NCBI GenBank assembly: GCA_902476765.1
Contig: CABSEJ010000065.1
Location: forward strand, 1-16,384
DNA length: 16,384 nucleotides
Source of the DNA: an uncultured Blautia sp.
GTDB lineage: Bacteria; Bacillota; Clostridia; Lachnospirales; Lachnospiraceae
Direction of reading: 5' to 3'
Position numbers and translations under genes: made by a program. Positions within the stretch are counted from its first letter, which is position 1. Each line of letters opens with the position of its first letter. This document shows positions 5,863 to 12,755 of the stretch, piece by piece. The notes beneath the pieces were generated by a model that was not told where the DNA came from, ran no database searches, and worked only from the letters and a program-made list of their open reading frames with translations.

Positions 5863-7764
5863 TTGGACAAATTAGATAAAGGGAAAAAGGACAGGCTGCA
5901 GATTAAGGTTGGAGAGGCCAGGCAGCCGGGCATTAGAAAAAGAGAGTATGGCTGGGAGTTTACGGCGGAGGTTCCTTTGGGGAGCCGGGCCTGGCTGGTT
6001 TTATATGGAAAAGAGGGGGAAGAGACAGAGCTTCCTTTTCCCGAGGAAAGCAGACAGGGAAACCTGCTGTCTATTTTTGTAAAGGGGCTTCGTGAGGAAA
6101 TCCGGTATAATTACCGTATAAATGACCGGATAATTTTGGATTCACGGGCCAGGTACCTGTGCCATGCCCCGGCTTTTGGGGAAATGCCTTCCCAGAATCT
6201 GTGCTGCGGGTGGAAAAATGATAAATATTCTTGGGAAGAGGGGAATTTTCAGCCCAGAGCTTTTTCAGATTCTGTGTTTTATAAAGTGCAGGTCCGCAGC
6301 TTTACCATGCACAAAAGCTCAAAAGTGAGAAAAAGGGGAACCTTTCAGGGACTGGAGCAAAAACTGCCCTATTTAAAAGAACTGGGCATCACGGGGATTC
6401 TGCTGATGCCGGCTTATGAATATAAGGAACGTGTAGGTGTAAAAAAGAGAGGGCAGCAGTACGGCTATGGAGATGATAAAGAAGAAAAGGTGAAAGTAAA
6501 CTGCTGGGGCTATACAGGAGAAGCCTGTTATTTCGCCCCTAAGGCTGCTTTCGCAGCTTCCTCAAATCCGGTACGGGAATTTAAGCACATGGTGGAAGCT
6601 ATGCACCGGCAGGACCTGGAATGCCTGATGGAATTTTATTTCGACGGCAGCACAGCTCCTTCTGCTATGCTGGACATTGTAAAGTATTGGAAAACAGAGT
6701 ACCATATTGACGGCTTCCACCTGATGGGTAAAGGAATTTGCCAGGAGTTGTTTATAAAAGACCCTCTTTTGTCTCAAACTAAGCTGATGTTCCATGATGT
6801 GGACGGATCCTCTGTTTTAGAGGGCCGCAGGCCTGCTTTTAAAAACAGTGCAGAATATAACGAAGGCTTTCTCTATTGTATGCGCCGGGTACTGAAGGGG
6901 GATGAGCAGATGCTGGATGAGCTGATGTTCCGCAGCAAAAGAAACCCTGCATGTAACGGCGTGATAAATTATATGGCGGACCAGGACGGCTTTACCATGG
7001 GAGATATGGTTTCCTATGAGGAAAGGCATAACCAGGAAAACGGGGAGGATAATCAGGACGGCTTAGAGTACAATGGAACCTGGAACTGCGGGGCAGAAGG
7101 ACCCACCAGGAAGCAGGCTATTGTGAACCTGAGAAAAAAACAGTTGAGAAATGCATTTTGTCTGCTGCTGTTTTCACAGGGAACGCCTTTGATTTTTCAG
7201 GGGGATGAATGGGCCGGCACTCAGAAGGGGAATAATAATGCATGGTGCCAGGATAATGAGATTGGATGGCTGGACTGGACCGGAACCAGGAAAAATGAAA
7301 AGCTGCTGACTTTTGTGAAGGAAGCCATTGGCTTTCGCAGGGCAAATCAGGTATTTCATATGGAAGAGGAGCCTAAGGGAGCAGATTACAAGGCTCTTGG
7401 CTATCCGGATATATCCTACCATGGGGAACAGGCCTGGTATGTGTCCAGGGACAGCGTTAACCGCCATCTTGGTATTATGTATTGCGGAGACTATGCAGGA
7501 CAGGACAGGGAATTTGTTTTTGTAGCCTGCAATTTCCACTGGATGCCTCACGATATAGCTTTGCCGGGAATCCTGGAAGAGATTTCCTGGCAGATAGTCA
7601 TGCGCACCGATGAAGAAGAAGGTTTCTGTGAGAAAAGGGAAAAGATTAAGGGGAAGACCATAGAGGTTCCTCCCAGGACAATAATCATATTAACAGGAAA
7701 GCAGGATGAGAGAGCATGCGGGTCTGGCAACATTTTAAGACGATTACAAGGCACAAGCTTTTAG
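5863..7764 (+). CDS. GlgX/pullulanase-like GH13 protein, catalytic residues lost
   Basis: 633 residues with the layout of a glycogen debranching enzyme: an N-terminal CBM48-like beta domain (about 10-110), a GH13 barrel (about 125-510) and a C-terminal beta domain. The isoamylase/GlgX signature SYEERHNQENGE and WNCGAEGPT is well kept, as is FQGDEW. The four catalytic regions are not. Region I reads LMEFYFDG (257-262; usual DVVYNH). Region II reads DGFHLMG, with Met288 in place of the nucleophile Asp and His286 in place of Arg. Region III reads LMFHDVD, with His311 in place of the acid/base Glu. Region IV reads ADQDGFT, with Gln374 for His and Asp375 kept. It is probably not a hydrolase; a glycan-binding or scaffold role is inference. 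The TTG start is the first in frame after a stop, with GAGGTG nearby. Confidence 0.87.
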   Translation: MDKLDKGKKDRLQIKVGEARQPGIRKREYGWEFTAEVPLGSRAWLVLYGKEGEETELPFPEESRQGNLLSIFVKGLREEIRYNYRINDRIILDSRARYLCHAPAFGEMPSQNLCCGWKNDKYSWEEGNFQPRAFSDSVFYKVQVRSFTMHKSSKVRKRGTFQGLEQKLPYLKELGITGILLMPAYEYKERVGVKKRGQQYGYGDDKEEKVKVNCWGYTGEACYFAPKAAFAASSNPVREFKHMVEAMHRQDLECLMEFYFDGSTAPSAMLDIVKYWKTEYHIDGFHLMGKGICQELFIKDPLLSQTKLMFHDVDGSSVLEGRRPAFKNSAEYNEGFLYCMRRVLKGDEQMLDELMFRSKRNPACNGVINYMADQDGFTMGDMVSYEERHNQENGEDNQDGLEYNGTWNCGAEGPTRKQAIVNLRKKQLRNAFCLLLFSQGTPLIFQGDEWAGTQKGNNNAWCQDNEIGWLDWTGTRKNEKLLTFVKEAIGFRRANQVFHMEEEPKGADYKALGYPDISYHGEQAWYVSRDSVNRHLGIMYCGDYAGQDREFVFVACNFHWMPHDIALPGILEEISWQIVMRTDEEEGFCEKREKIKGKTIEVPPRTIIILTGKQDERACGSGNILRRLQGTSF

Positions 7765-8252
7765 TGATGAAGTATTGCTTCAAAATGGGACTGTACTGGC
7801 AGGGACTGGTACACGATTTGTCCAAATATTCCTGGACGGAGTTTTCTGTGGGATGCCGGTATTACCAGGGAAACAGGAGTCCGAATAATGCGGAGAGAGA
7901 GGCCACAGGCCTTTCTACCTCCTGGATTCACCATTACGGAAGAAACAAGCACCACTTTGAGCATTGGGTGGATTACGGTGTGGATTGTGATACGGTGATA
8001 CAGGGAGTGCCTATGCCCAGAAGGTATATTGCGGAAATGGTAGCAGACAGAATCAGCGCCTCCCAAAATTACCACCCGGACACCTACACGGACAGGGCGC
8101 CTCTGGACTATTTTTTATGGAGTAAGGACAAGCTTTGGTTTGTACATGAAAGTACCAACAGAGATTTGGAGATGCTTCTGCGGATGCTGGCCAAGAAGGG
8201 GGAAAAGGAAACACTGAGATATATCAAGCAGGTTTATTTGAAAGGAAAGTAA
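7716..8252 (+). CDS. DUF5662 family protein
   Basis: A 178-residue soluble protein of unknown function, recognised as DUF5662 from its N-terminus (VWQHFKTITRHKLLVMKYCF), the LVHDLSKYSWTEF segment (HD at 33-34), the RSPNNAERE segment and the His-rich HHYGRNKHHFEHW. The His and Asp residues suggest a metal site, and HD-x2-K recalls HD-type phosphohydrolases, but this is inference. The ATG lies 49 bases inside the end of the GH13 gene in another frame, so the two are probably translationally coupled. The next gene follows 6 bases after the stop. I know no experimental function. Confidence 0.8.
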   Translation: MRVWQHFKTITRHKLLVMKYCFKMGLYWQGLVHDLSKYSWTEFSVGCRYYQGNRSPNNAEREATGLSTSWIHHYGRNKHHFEHWVDYGVDCDTVIQGVPMPRRYIAEMVADRISASQNYHPDTYTDRAPLDYFLWSKDKLWFVHESTNRDLEMLLRMLAKKGEKETLRYIKQVYLKGK

Positions 8253-8258
8253 AGAATT

Positions 8259-9275
8259 ATGAATGTACAGGTTAATCAGATTCTTGCCAGGCTAAAAAGC
8301 CTGTGGGAGGAGGTTCCTCAGGAGTATATGATAATTCTTACCCTCGGAGGAATTGTATTTGCGCTTTTGAACTGTTTTATGGGATACCGGCTGAGAAAGG
8401 TATGGGGCTGTATTCTGGGGATATTGGCGGGAGGAGCCGCAGGAGGAGTGGCAGGCTACTATTTTACCCAGGATATGCTGCTGGCTCTTTTCGGAGGCCT
8501 GGGAGGCGCTCTGCTGCTGGGTCTGCTGGCCTGGGTGTTTTATAAGCTGGGCGTGTTTGTCATGTGTGCAGGACTGGTTTATTTTTCCATTACTTCTCTT
8601 TTAGGAGAACCGGATGTGGTACAGCACGGTATTGCCCTTGTGGCAGGTGTGTTTGCCGGTACCCTGGCCCTGGGCTATGAGCAGCAGCTTGTTATAGCTA
8701 TTACTGCCCTGTGCGGAGGTATAGGAGGCATGCATCTGATACTTTCTCTGACTGGAATTGATTCTATGGGAGCCAAGGTGGTTTTGGGACTGGCACTGGC
8801 TGCTCTGGGGGCTTTTATCCAGGCTCTTCCTCTATTAAAGAGGAGAAGAAGGGATGAGGAGGAAGAGGAGTTTTCTCTTTCCAGAGGCCCCAGGGTTTCT
8901 CTTCCCAGGAGAAAGAAAAAGAAAAAAGCCGTAAAGCGGAAAACCAAGGTACAGCGGGTGAAAGAGTATGCACCGGCCCAGGAGGAGAAGAGTAGCTCCA
9001 AAAAGAGCAGCGCAAAAAAGAAGCCGGTACCGGATCTGGACGCTGAGGACTATGATGACGAGGACTTAGAGGAAATCTATGCTGCCAGAAGAAAGGCCCA
9101 GAGAAAAAGAGATATGGAGCAGGCCCGGCAGTATGGCTATGAACAGGATGGATACAGCAGAGAACAGAGAACTTCTTCCAGCCCGGTAAGCGGTGCTGTA
9201 GACTTAGATGATTTAAGCCGGGAGCTTTCCCAGGAAATACAAAAAATTTATGAAGACGAGAATTATCAGGGATAG
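8259..9275 (+). CDS. Seven-TM membrane protein (DUF4203/TMEM198-like) with charged tail
   Basis: 338 residues in two parts. Residues about 24-195 hold seven hydrophobic, Gly/Ala-rich spans that resemble the TM7S3/TMEM198-like (DUF4203) fold. Residues about 195-338 form a hydrophilic tail of low complexity: RRRRDEEEEE, a Lys/Arg block (RRKKKKKAVKRK), a Ser/Lys block, then an acidic part with DLDAEDYDDEDLEE and a closing segment ELSQEIQKIYEDE. The tail is probably cytoplasmic and disordered. AAAGGA precedes the ATG by about 12 bases. It is last in the ClC-GH13-DUF5662 run; fabH starts from its own promoter just after. The family assignment is from memory of the fold and is tentative. Confidence 0.75.
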   Translation: MNVQVNQILARLKSLWEEVPQEYMIILTLGGIVFALLNCFMGYRLRKVWGCILGILAGGAAGGVAGYYFTQDMLLALFGGLGGALLLGLLAWVFYKLGVFVMCAGLVYFSITSLLGEPDVVQHGIALVAGVFAGTLALGYEQQLVIAITALCGGIGGMHLILSLTGIDSMGAKVVLGLALAALGAFIQALPLLKRRRRDEEEEEFSLSRGPRVSLPRRKKKKKAVKRKTKVQRVKEYAPAQEEKSSSKKSSAKKKPVPDLDAEDYDDEDLEEIYAARRKAQRKRDMEQARQYGYEQDGYSREQRTSSSPVSGAVDLDDLSRELSQEIQKIYEDENYQG

Positions 9276-9277
9276 AA

Positions 9278-9306
9278 TTGACAAACCGGAAGAACTCATG
9301 TATACT
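9278..9306 (+). promoter_or_regulatory. Near-consensus promoter of fabH
   Basis: A perfect TTGACA at 9278-9283, a 17-base spacer and TATACT at 9301-9306. It begins 3 bases after the stop codon of the preceding gene, so fabH is independently transcribed. The predicted start is about 9313, just before the operator at 9317. Confidence 0.85.
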
Positions 9307-9316
9307 TAGTGAGAAA

Positions 9317-9335
9317 TATTTTGATATACAAAATA
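9317..9335. promoter_or_regulatory. FabT-like operator before fabH
   Basis: TATTTTGATATACAAAATA has the same seven-base arms as the fabV site (TATTTTG-N5-CAAAATA) and is palindromic at all but two positions plus their partners in the centre. It lies a few bases after the predicted transcription start. A weaker, partial copy (ATATTTGATATAAAA) follows immediately at 9333-9347. Confidence 0.68.
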
Positions 9336-9385
9336 TTTGATATAAAAAACAAAAAAATAAGAATAAGGTATATAGAGGTAAAGCT

Positions 9386-10348
9386 ATGACAGCTAGAATT
9401 ATAGGGACAGGAAGCGCTGTTCCCGCAGAAAGGGTAACCAATGACGATTTGTCTAAGGTAATAGAAACAAGTGATGAATGGATTTCTACCCGCACGGGTA
9501 TCCGGGAGCGGAGAGTCGCACAGGAGGAGACTACGGTTTCCATGGCCGTGGAGGCGGCAAAAAAAGCTTTGGAGAATGCAGAAATGCAGGCCAAGGATAT
9601 TGAAATCATTATCGTAGCAACCTGTTCTCCGGATTCTTTCTTTCCAAGCGCTGCCTGCCAGGTACAGGAGGCATTAGGAGCCTCAGAGGCAGTGGCCTTT
9701 GATTTAAGCGCAGCCTGCTCTGGCTTTGTGTTTGCCCTGAACACGGTGCAGGCATACATAAAGGCGGGCATGTATAAGACTGCCCTTATTGTGGGAGCGG
9801 AAACTATGTCTAAGCTGGTAGATTGGAATGACAGGGCAACCTGTGTGCTTTTCGGAGACGGGGCCGGAGCCGCTGTAGTACAGGCAGACCAGGAGGGAAT
9901 GCTGGGCATGGTCCAGCATGCAGACGGAGGTCTGGGCCATGTGCTGACCTGCAAAGCCCGGGAGACCAGAAATCTGCTTTCTCCGGGAGACCAGACCACG
10001 GATTACCTGAAAATGGAAGGCCAGCCTGTGTTTAAATTTGCAGTACGGAAAGTGCCGGAATGTATAGAAGAGGTGCTGGAGAAAACCGGGGTTTCCAAGG
10101 AGGAAATCAGGCATTATGTTCTCCACCAGGCCAACAGCAGGATTATTGAAAGTGTGGCAAAGAGACTGAAGGAGCCAGAAGAAAAATTTCCTATGAATCT
10201 GCATTTCTATGGAAATACTTCTGCGGCCAGTATTCCTATATTGTTAGATGAAATGAACCGGAAGGGGATGCTGGAGAGAGGGGAGAAGCTGATTCTCTCA
10301 GGCTTCGGCGGAGGTCTGACCTGGGGTGCAGCTCTTCTGCAGTGGTAA
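9386..10348 (+). CDS. fabH: Beta-ketoacyl-ACP synthase III
   Basis: FabH condenses an acyl-CoA primer with malonyl-ACP, the first step of type II fatty-acid synthesis in the cytoplasm. The 320-residue length is standard. The catalytic triad is seen: Cys111 in DLSAACSGF, His247 in LHQAN and Asn277 in YGNTSAAS. The N-terminal substrate-recognition segment SDEWISTRTGIRERR is typical, and the C-terminus GFGGGLTWGA is intact. A GAGG ribosome site lies 8 bases before the ATG. Unlike many Firmicutes it is not followed here by acpP, fabD or other fab genes. Control is probably by a FabT-like regulator through the operator at 9317-9335. Confidence 0.96.
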   Translation: MTARIIGTGSAVPAERVTNDDLSKVIETSDEWISTRTGIRERRVAQEETTVSMAVEAAKKALENAEMQAKDIEIIIVATCSPDSFFPSAACQVQEALGASEAVAFDLSAACSGFVFALNTVQAYIKAGMYKTALIVGAETMSKLVDWNDRATCVLFGDGAGAAVVQADQEGMLGMVQHADGGLGHVLTCKARETRNLLSPGDQTTDYLKMEGQPVFKFAVRKVPECIEEVLEKTGVSKEEIRHYVLHQANSRIIESVAKRLKEPEEKFPMNLHFYGNTSAASIPILLDEMNRKGMLERGEKLILSGFGGGLTWGAALLQW

Positions 10349-10387
10349 AAAGGAAAAAGAGAAAAGAAAATTTACAGGAGAATAGTC

Positions 10388-10443
10388 CTGCCCCGGATGC
10401 TTTAGCGGCCAGTTGTGCTTTGCCGCCAGGGCATCCGGGGCAG
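10388..10443. terminator. Large hairpin between converging fabH and GNAT genes
   Basis: Perfect 13-bp arms (10388-10400 CTGCCCCGGATGC and 10431-10443) enclose a second 5-bp stem (GCGGC 10405-10409 with GCCGC 10422-10426). It lies between the two stop codons and probably ends transcription from both sides. The U-tract is weak: only GTTTTA follows on the plus strand. Confidence 0.6.
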
Positions 10444-10452
10444 ACATAAGTT

Positions 10453-10926
10453 TTACAGAATGGTCTCCATGCCTACCTTCAAAGGCTTCAGACCACAGGA
10501 TTCATAAAATTTCATAGCGCTTTCATTTAAGCTCCATACGTTCAGGGTTACATTATAACATTGATTTTCCCTGGCAAAAGCAAGGACAGCATGATAGAGG
10601 GTTTTCCCTATGTGCTGTCCTCTTTTTGTTTCATCTACACACAGGTCGTCAATGTACAGGGTTTTAATATCTGTCATAATATTGTGGTCCGGATATTGCT
10701 GAAAAATGCAGAAAGCATATCCTGCTACCTGTCCTTCTTCATCCACAGCGACAAAAACCGGCTTTTTCGGGTCCTGAAGAATGTCCATCAGCTCTTCGTC
10801 CGTATACTTCCGGGCTCCGTATTTGAATAAATCCGGGCGTCCCTTGTGATGTACCAGGCATACCTGGGAGAGAAGCTGATGGATTTTTGGAATATCCTGA
10901 TTTTCAGCCATGCGTACTTTCATCAT
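10453..10926 (-). CDS. GNAT family N-acetyltransferase
   Basis: 157 residues with the GNAT acyl-CoA binding fold. The sequence IDDLCVDETKRGQHIGKTLYHAV is motif A (beta4 plus the pyrophosphate loop RGQHIGK), and LNVWSLNESAMKFYESCGLKP is motif B with the usual N-x-x-A-x-x-F-Y-x-x-x-G pattern. It transfers an acetyl group from acetyl-CoA, but the acceptor cannot be read from the sequence. Two ATG codons are adjacent; the upstream one is 6 bases after GAGG. An extended -10 (TGCTAAAAT, 10970-10962) with GTGACT 17 bases upstream is a likely promoter. It converges with fabH and shows no functional link to its neighbours. Confidence 0.9.
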   Translation of the reverse strand: MMKVRMAENQDIPKIHQLLSQVCLVHHKGRPDLFKYGARKYTDEELMDILQDPKKPVFVAVDEEGQVAGYAFCIFQQYPDHNIMTDIKTLYIDDLCVDETKRGQHIGKTLYHAVLAFARENQCYNVTLNVWSLNESAMKFYESCGLKPLKVGMETIL

Positions 10927-10961
10927 GTAAAACCTCTTTTCTGTAAAAAATTATCCTGTAT

Positions 10962-10990
10962 ATTTTAGCACATTCCTGTGAAAAAGTCAC
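10962..10990 (-). promoter_or_regulatory. Likely promoter of the GNAT gene
   Basis: On the minus strand GTGACT (10990-10985) and TAAAAT (10967-10962) are spaced by 17 bases, with TGC just ahead of the -10 giving an extended -10. The ribosome site GAGG follows before the ATG. Confidence 0.45.
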
Positions 10991-11000
10991 CAGAAAAACA

Positions 11001-11193
11001 AGAGGCTAACTTTTAAGCAGTAACAGTTCAGCCTTGCTGAACCGTTACTGGCAAAATCCATGCAAAATCGCCTACGGCGATGGGATTTTGCCTCCTGAAT
11101 CATGTTCTTACGGTCAGCGCAGCAAGGGCACAGACCTAGGCTGAACTGTTACTTTAAGCAAGCCTCTGTGTGAACAGTAACAGCAGGCTTGCT
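11001..11193. repeat. Intergenic inverted-repeat element, possibly MITE- or REP-like
   Basis: No gene lies at 10927-11233; most of it is this structure. A perfect 16-bp inverted repeat (11019-11034 and 11138-11153, core AGTAACAGTTCAGCCT) is flanked outside by AGAGGCT (11001-11007) and AGCCTCT (11161-11167). Inside and beside it are three hairpins. The first, 11019-11049, has a 13-bp stem with one mismatch. The second, 11050-11092, has arms GGCAAAATCC/GGATTTTGCC with an inner ATCGCC-TAC-GGCGAT. The third, 11157-11193, pairs AGCAAGCC with GGCTTGCT. Another AGTAACAG occurs at 11176. I see no clear target-site duplication or coding frame. Confidence 0.6.
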
Positions 11194-11233
11194 GCAGATT
11201 TTTCAGTGCTTCGGACTAAATGCCAAAGAGCTC

Positions 11234-12736
11234 CTATAAGCATTCTTTCATTTCTTGGTAGGTTCCTTTGGCTTCAATGTTTTCCAGGATTCTGGTTACT
11301 TCTGCTTCAAAGCCCGGAAGTTCTGTTAAATCTCTTCCCCAGAAATCTTGGTTGGTGCATACGGCATGTACCAGCTCGCTGGGACTGTCGTCTCTGTGAG
11401 CGTAGTAGAATTCCAGCACAGCTCTGTCGTCAGAAATAGTGTAGGAATCTCCGTTGCTGCGTTTGGCCACAAGTCCGGCCTCTGTCAGCTCACGGCCCAG
11501 GTGATAGAACTCCAGATAGAAAGCAAAGGAAGCAGTAATGCACTTGGGAAGTTTGCCGAATTTTTCCACATATCCTTCCAGGGATGGCATGACACGGGCT
11601 TTCCATTTAGAGGTAGAATTCAGGGAAATAGAAAGCAGGGCATGGTCAATAAAAGGATTTTTAAAGCGCTCTGTTACTGCTGCGGCAAAGTCTTTACAAT
11701 CTTCCTCAGAAAGAGACAGGGTAGGGATGATTTCCTCATAGATGGTCTTATTCATAAACTTCAGGATAGTGTCGTCATGCATACAGTTTCTTACAATATT
11801 CTGTCCTGCCAGGTAAGCTCCCAATACCATAGAGGTGTGAGCGCCGTTTAGGATACGCACCTTTCTTTGTTTGTAAGGTTTGTGATTGTCTGTAATCAGC
11901 ACAGGAAGTCCTGCTTCAGCGAAGGGAAGCTCTTTTTTCAGAGAATCCGGTCCTTCGATAACCCAGAAACCAAATACTTCTCCTGTGTCGATAATATTGT
12001 CTTCATAACCGTTGGCCTCATTGATGGCAGCAGCCTCTGCTCTGGGATAGCCGGTAACAATACGGTCTACCAAGGTGGAGCAGAAGATATTCTCCTTTTC
12101 TATCCACTGGATGAAATCCTCTCCCAGTTCCCACTGACGTGCATATCTTAACACACATTTTTCCAGCTCTTTGCCATTGTCGTCAATAAGCTCACAAGCC
12201 AGGATAATGAAGCCTTTTCCTTTTTCCTGACCGAATTTCCGGAAACGGCGGTATAAGAACTGGGTCAGTTTGGCCGGATAGCTGGAAGGAGGAGTCTGGT
12301 CAAATTGACATTCCGGGTCATAGGCAATTCCTGCTTCAGTGGTATTACAGGTGATGAAACGCAGCTCCGGATTGTCGGCACAAGCCATAACCTGCTCATA
12401 GTCGCTGTGTACGTTTAAGCAGCGGCTTACACAGGAAATGATTCGCTTGTCGTTTACTTTCTGGTTGTTTTCAAAACCTCTCAGATATAAGGTATACAGG
12501 CCTTCCTGCTCATTGATAACATCGGCCAGACTGAAGCCTGTGTGGTTGGCAATAGGCTGCACCAGAACTACCTTGCTGTTAAAGCCTGCCTTCTCATTCA
12601 TCATATCAATAAAATAATCCACAAAGGCACGGAGGAAATTTCCCTCGCCGAACTGCAGCACCCGTTCCGGGGCGTCCTTTAAAAGGAAACCATCATAGCC
12701 CTGCTCTTTCAGAGTTTCATAGCTTAATTTTTTCAT
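11234..12736 (-). CDS. uxaB: Tagaturonate reductase (altronate oxidoreductase)
   Basis: This NADH-dependent enzyme interconverts D-tagaturonate and D-altronate, the second step of galacturonate breakdown. 500 residues from the start at 12736 fit UxaB of the long-chain mannitol dehydrogenase family. The N-terminal nucleotide-binding segment VLQFGEGNFLRAF and the catalytic K-x4-N-x2-H pattern (KVRILNGAH) are both present. The family's C-terminal helical domain is complete. I chose MKKLSYETL as the start because AAGGAG lies 7 bases upstream; an in-frame ATG 33 bases earlier would overlap uxaA and adds residues unlike the family. It is second in the uxaA-uxaB unit, 19 bases after uxaA. No convincing terminator follows. 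Confidence 0.94.
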   Translation of the reverse strand: MKKLSYETLKEQGYDGFLLKDAPERVLQFGEGNFLRAFVDYFIDMMNEKAGFNSKVVLVQPIANHTGFSLADVINEQEGLYTLYLRGFENNQKVNDKRIISCVSRCLNVHSDYEQVMACADNPELRFITCNTTEAGIAYDPECQFDQTPPSSYPAKLTQFLYRRFRKFGQEKGKGFIILACELIDDNGKELEKCVLRYARQWELGEDFIQWIEKENIFCSTLVDRIVTGYPRAEAAAINEANGYEDNIIDTGEVFGFWVIEGPDSLKKELPFAEAGLPVLITDNHKPYKQRKVRILNGAHTSMVLGAYLAGQNIVRNCMHDDTILKFMNKTIYEEIIPTLSLSEEDCKDFAAAVTERFKNPFIDHALLSISLNSTSKWKARVMPSLEGYVEKFGKLPKCITASFAFYLEFYHLGRELTEAGLVAKRSNGDSYTISDDRAVLEFYYAHRDDSPSELVHAVCTNQDFWGRDLTELPGFEAEVTRILENIEAKGTYQEMKECL

Positions 12737-12755
12737 TATCTTGCTCCTTTCTCTA

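Noticed and set aside
9333..9350. Second full FabT-like site after the fabH operator
   Set aside because: Only one half (ATATTTGATATA) resembles the motif; the right arm lacks CAAAATA, so I note it as a partial copy only.
8815..9999. Long minus-strand open frame of 394 codons
   Set aside because: It lies opposite the 7-TM gene and fabH, spans their intergenic promoter and operator, and its translation is low-complexity antisense sequence.
11001..11193. CRISPR array or small RNA gene
   Set aside because: The repeats are inverted and of unequal spacing, with no regular spacers, and no clear promoter and terminator pair frames a small RNA.
11168..11233. Intrinsic terminator for uxaA-uxaB
   Set aside because: CAGCA-AGCC-TGCTG on the minus strand is short and lacks a run of U; not strong enough to call alone.
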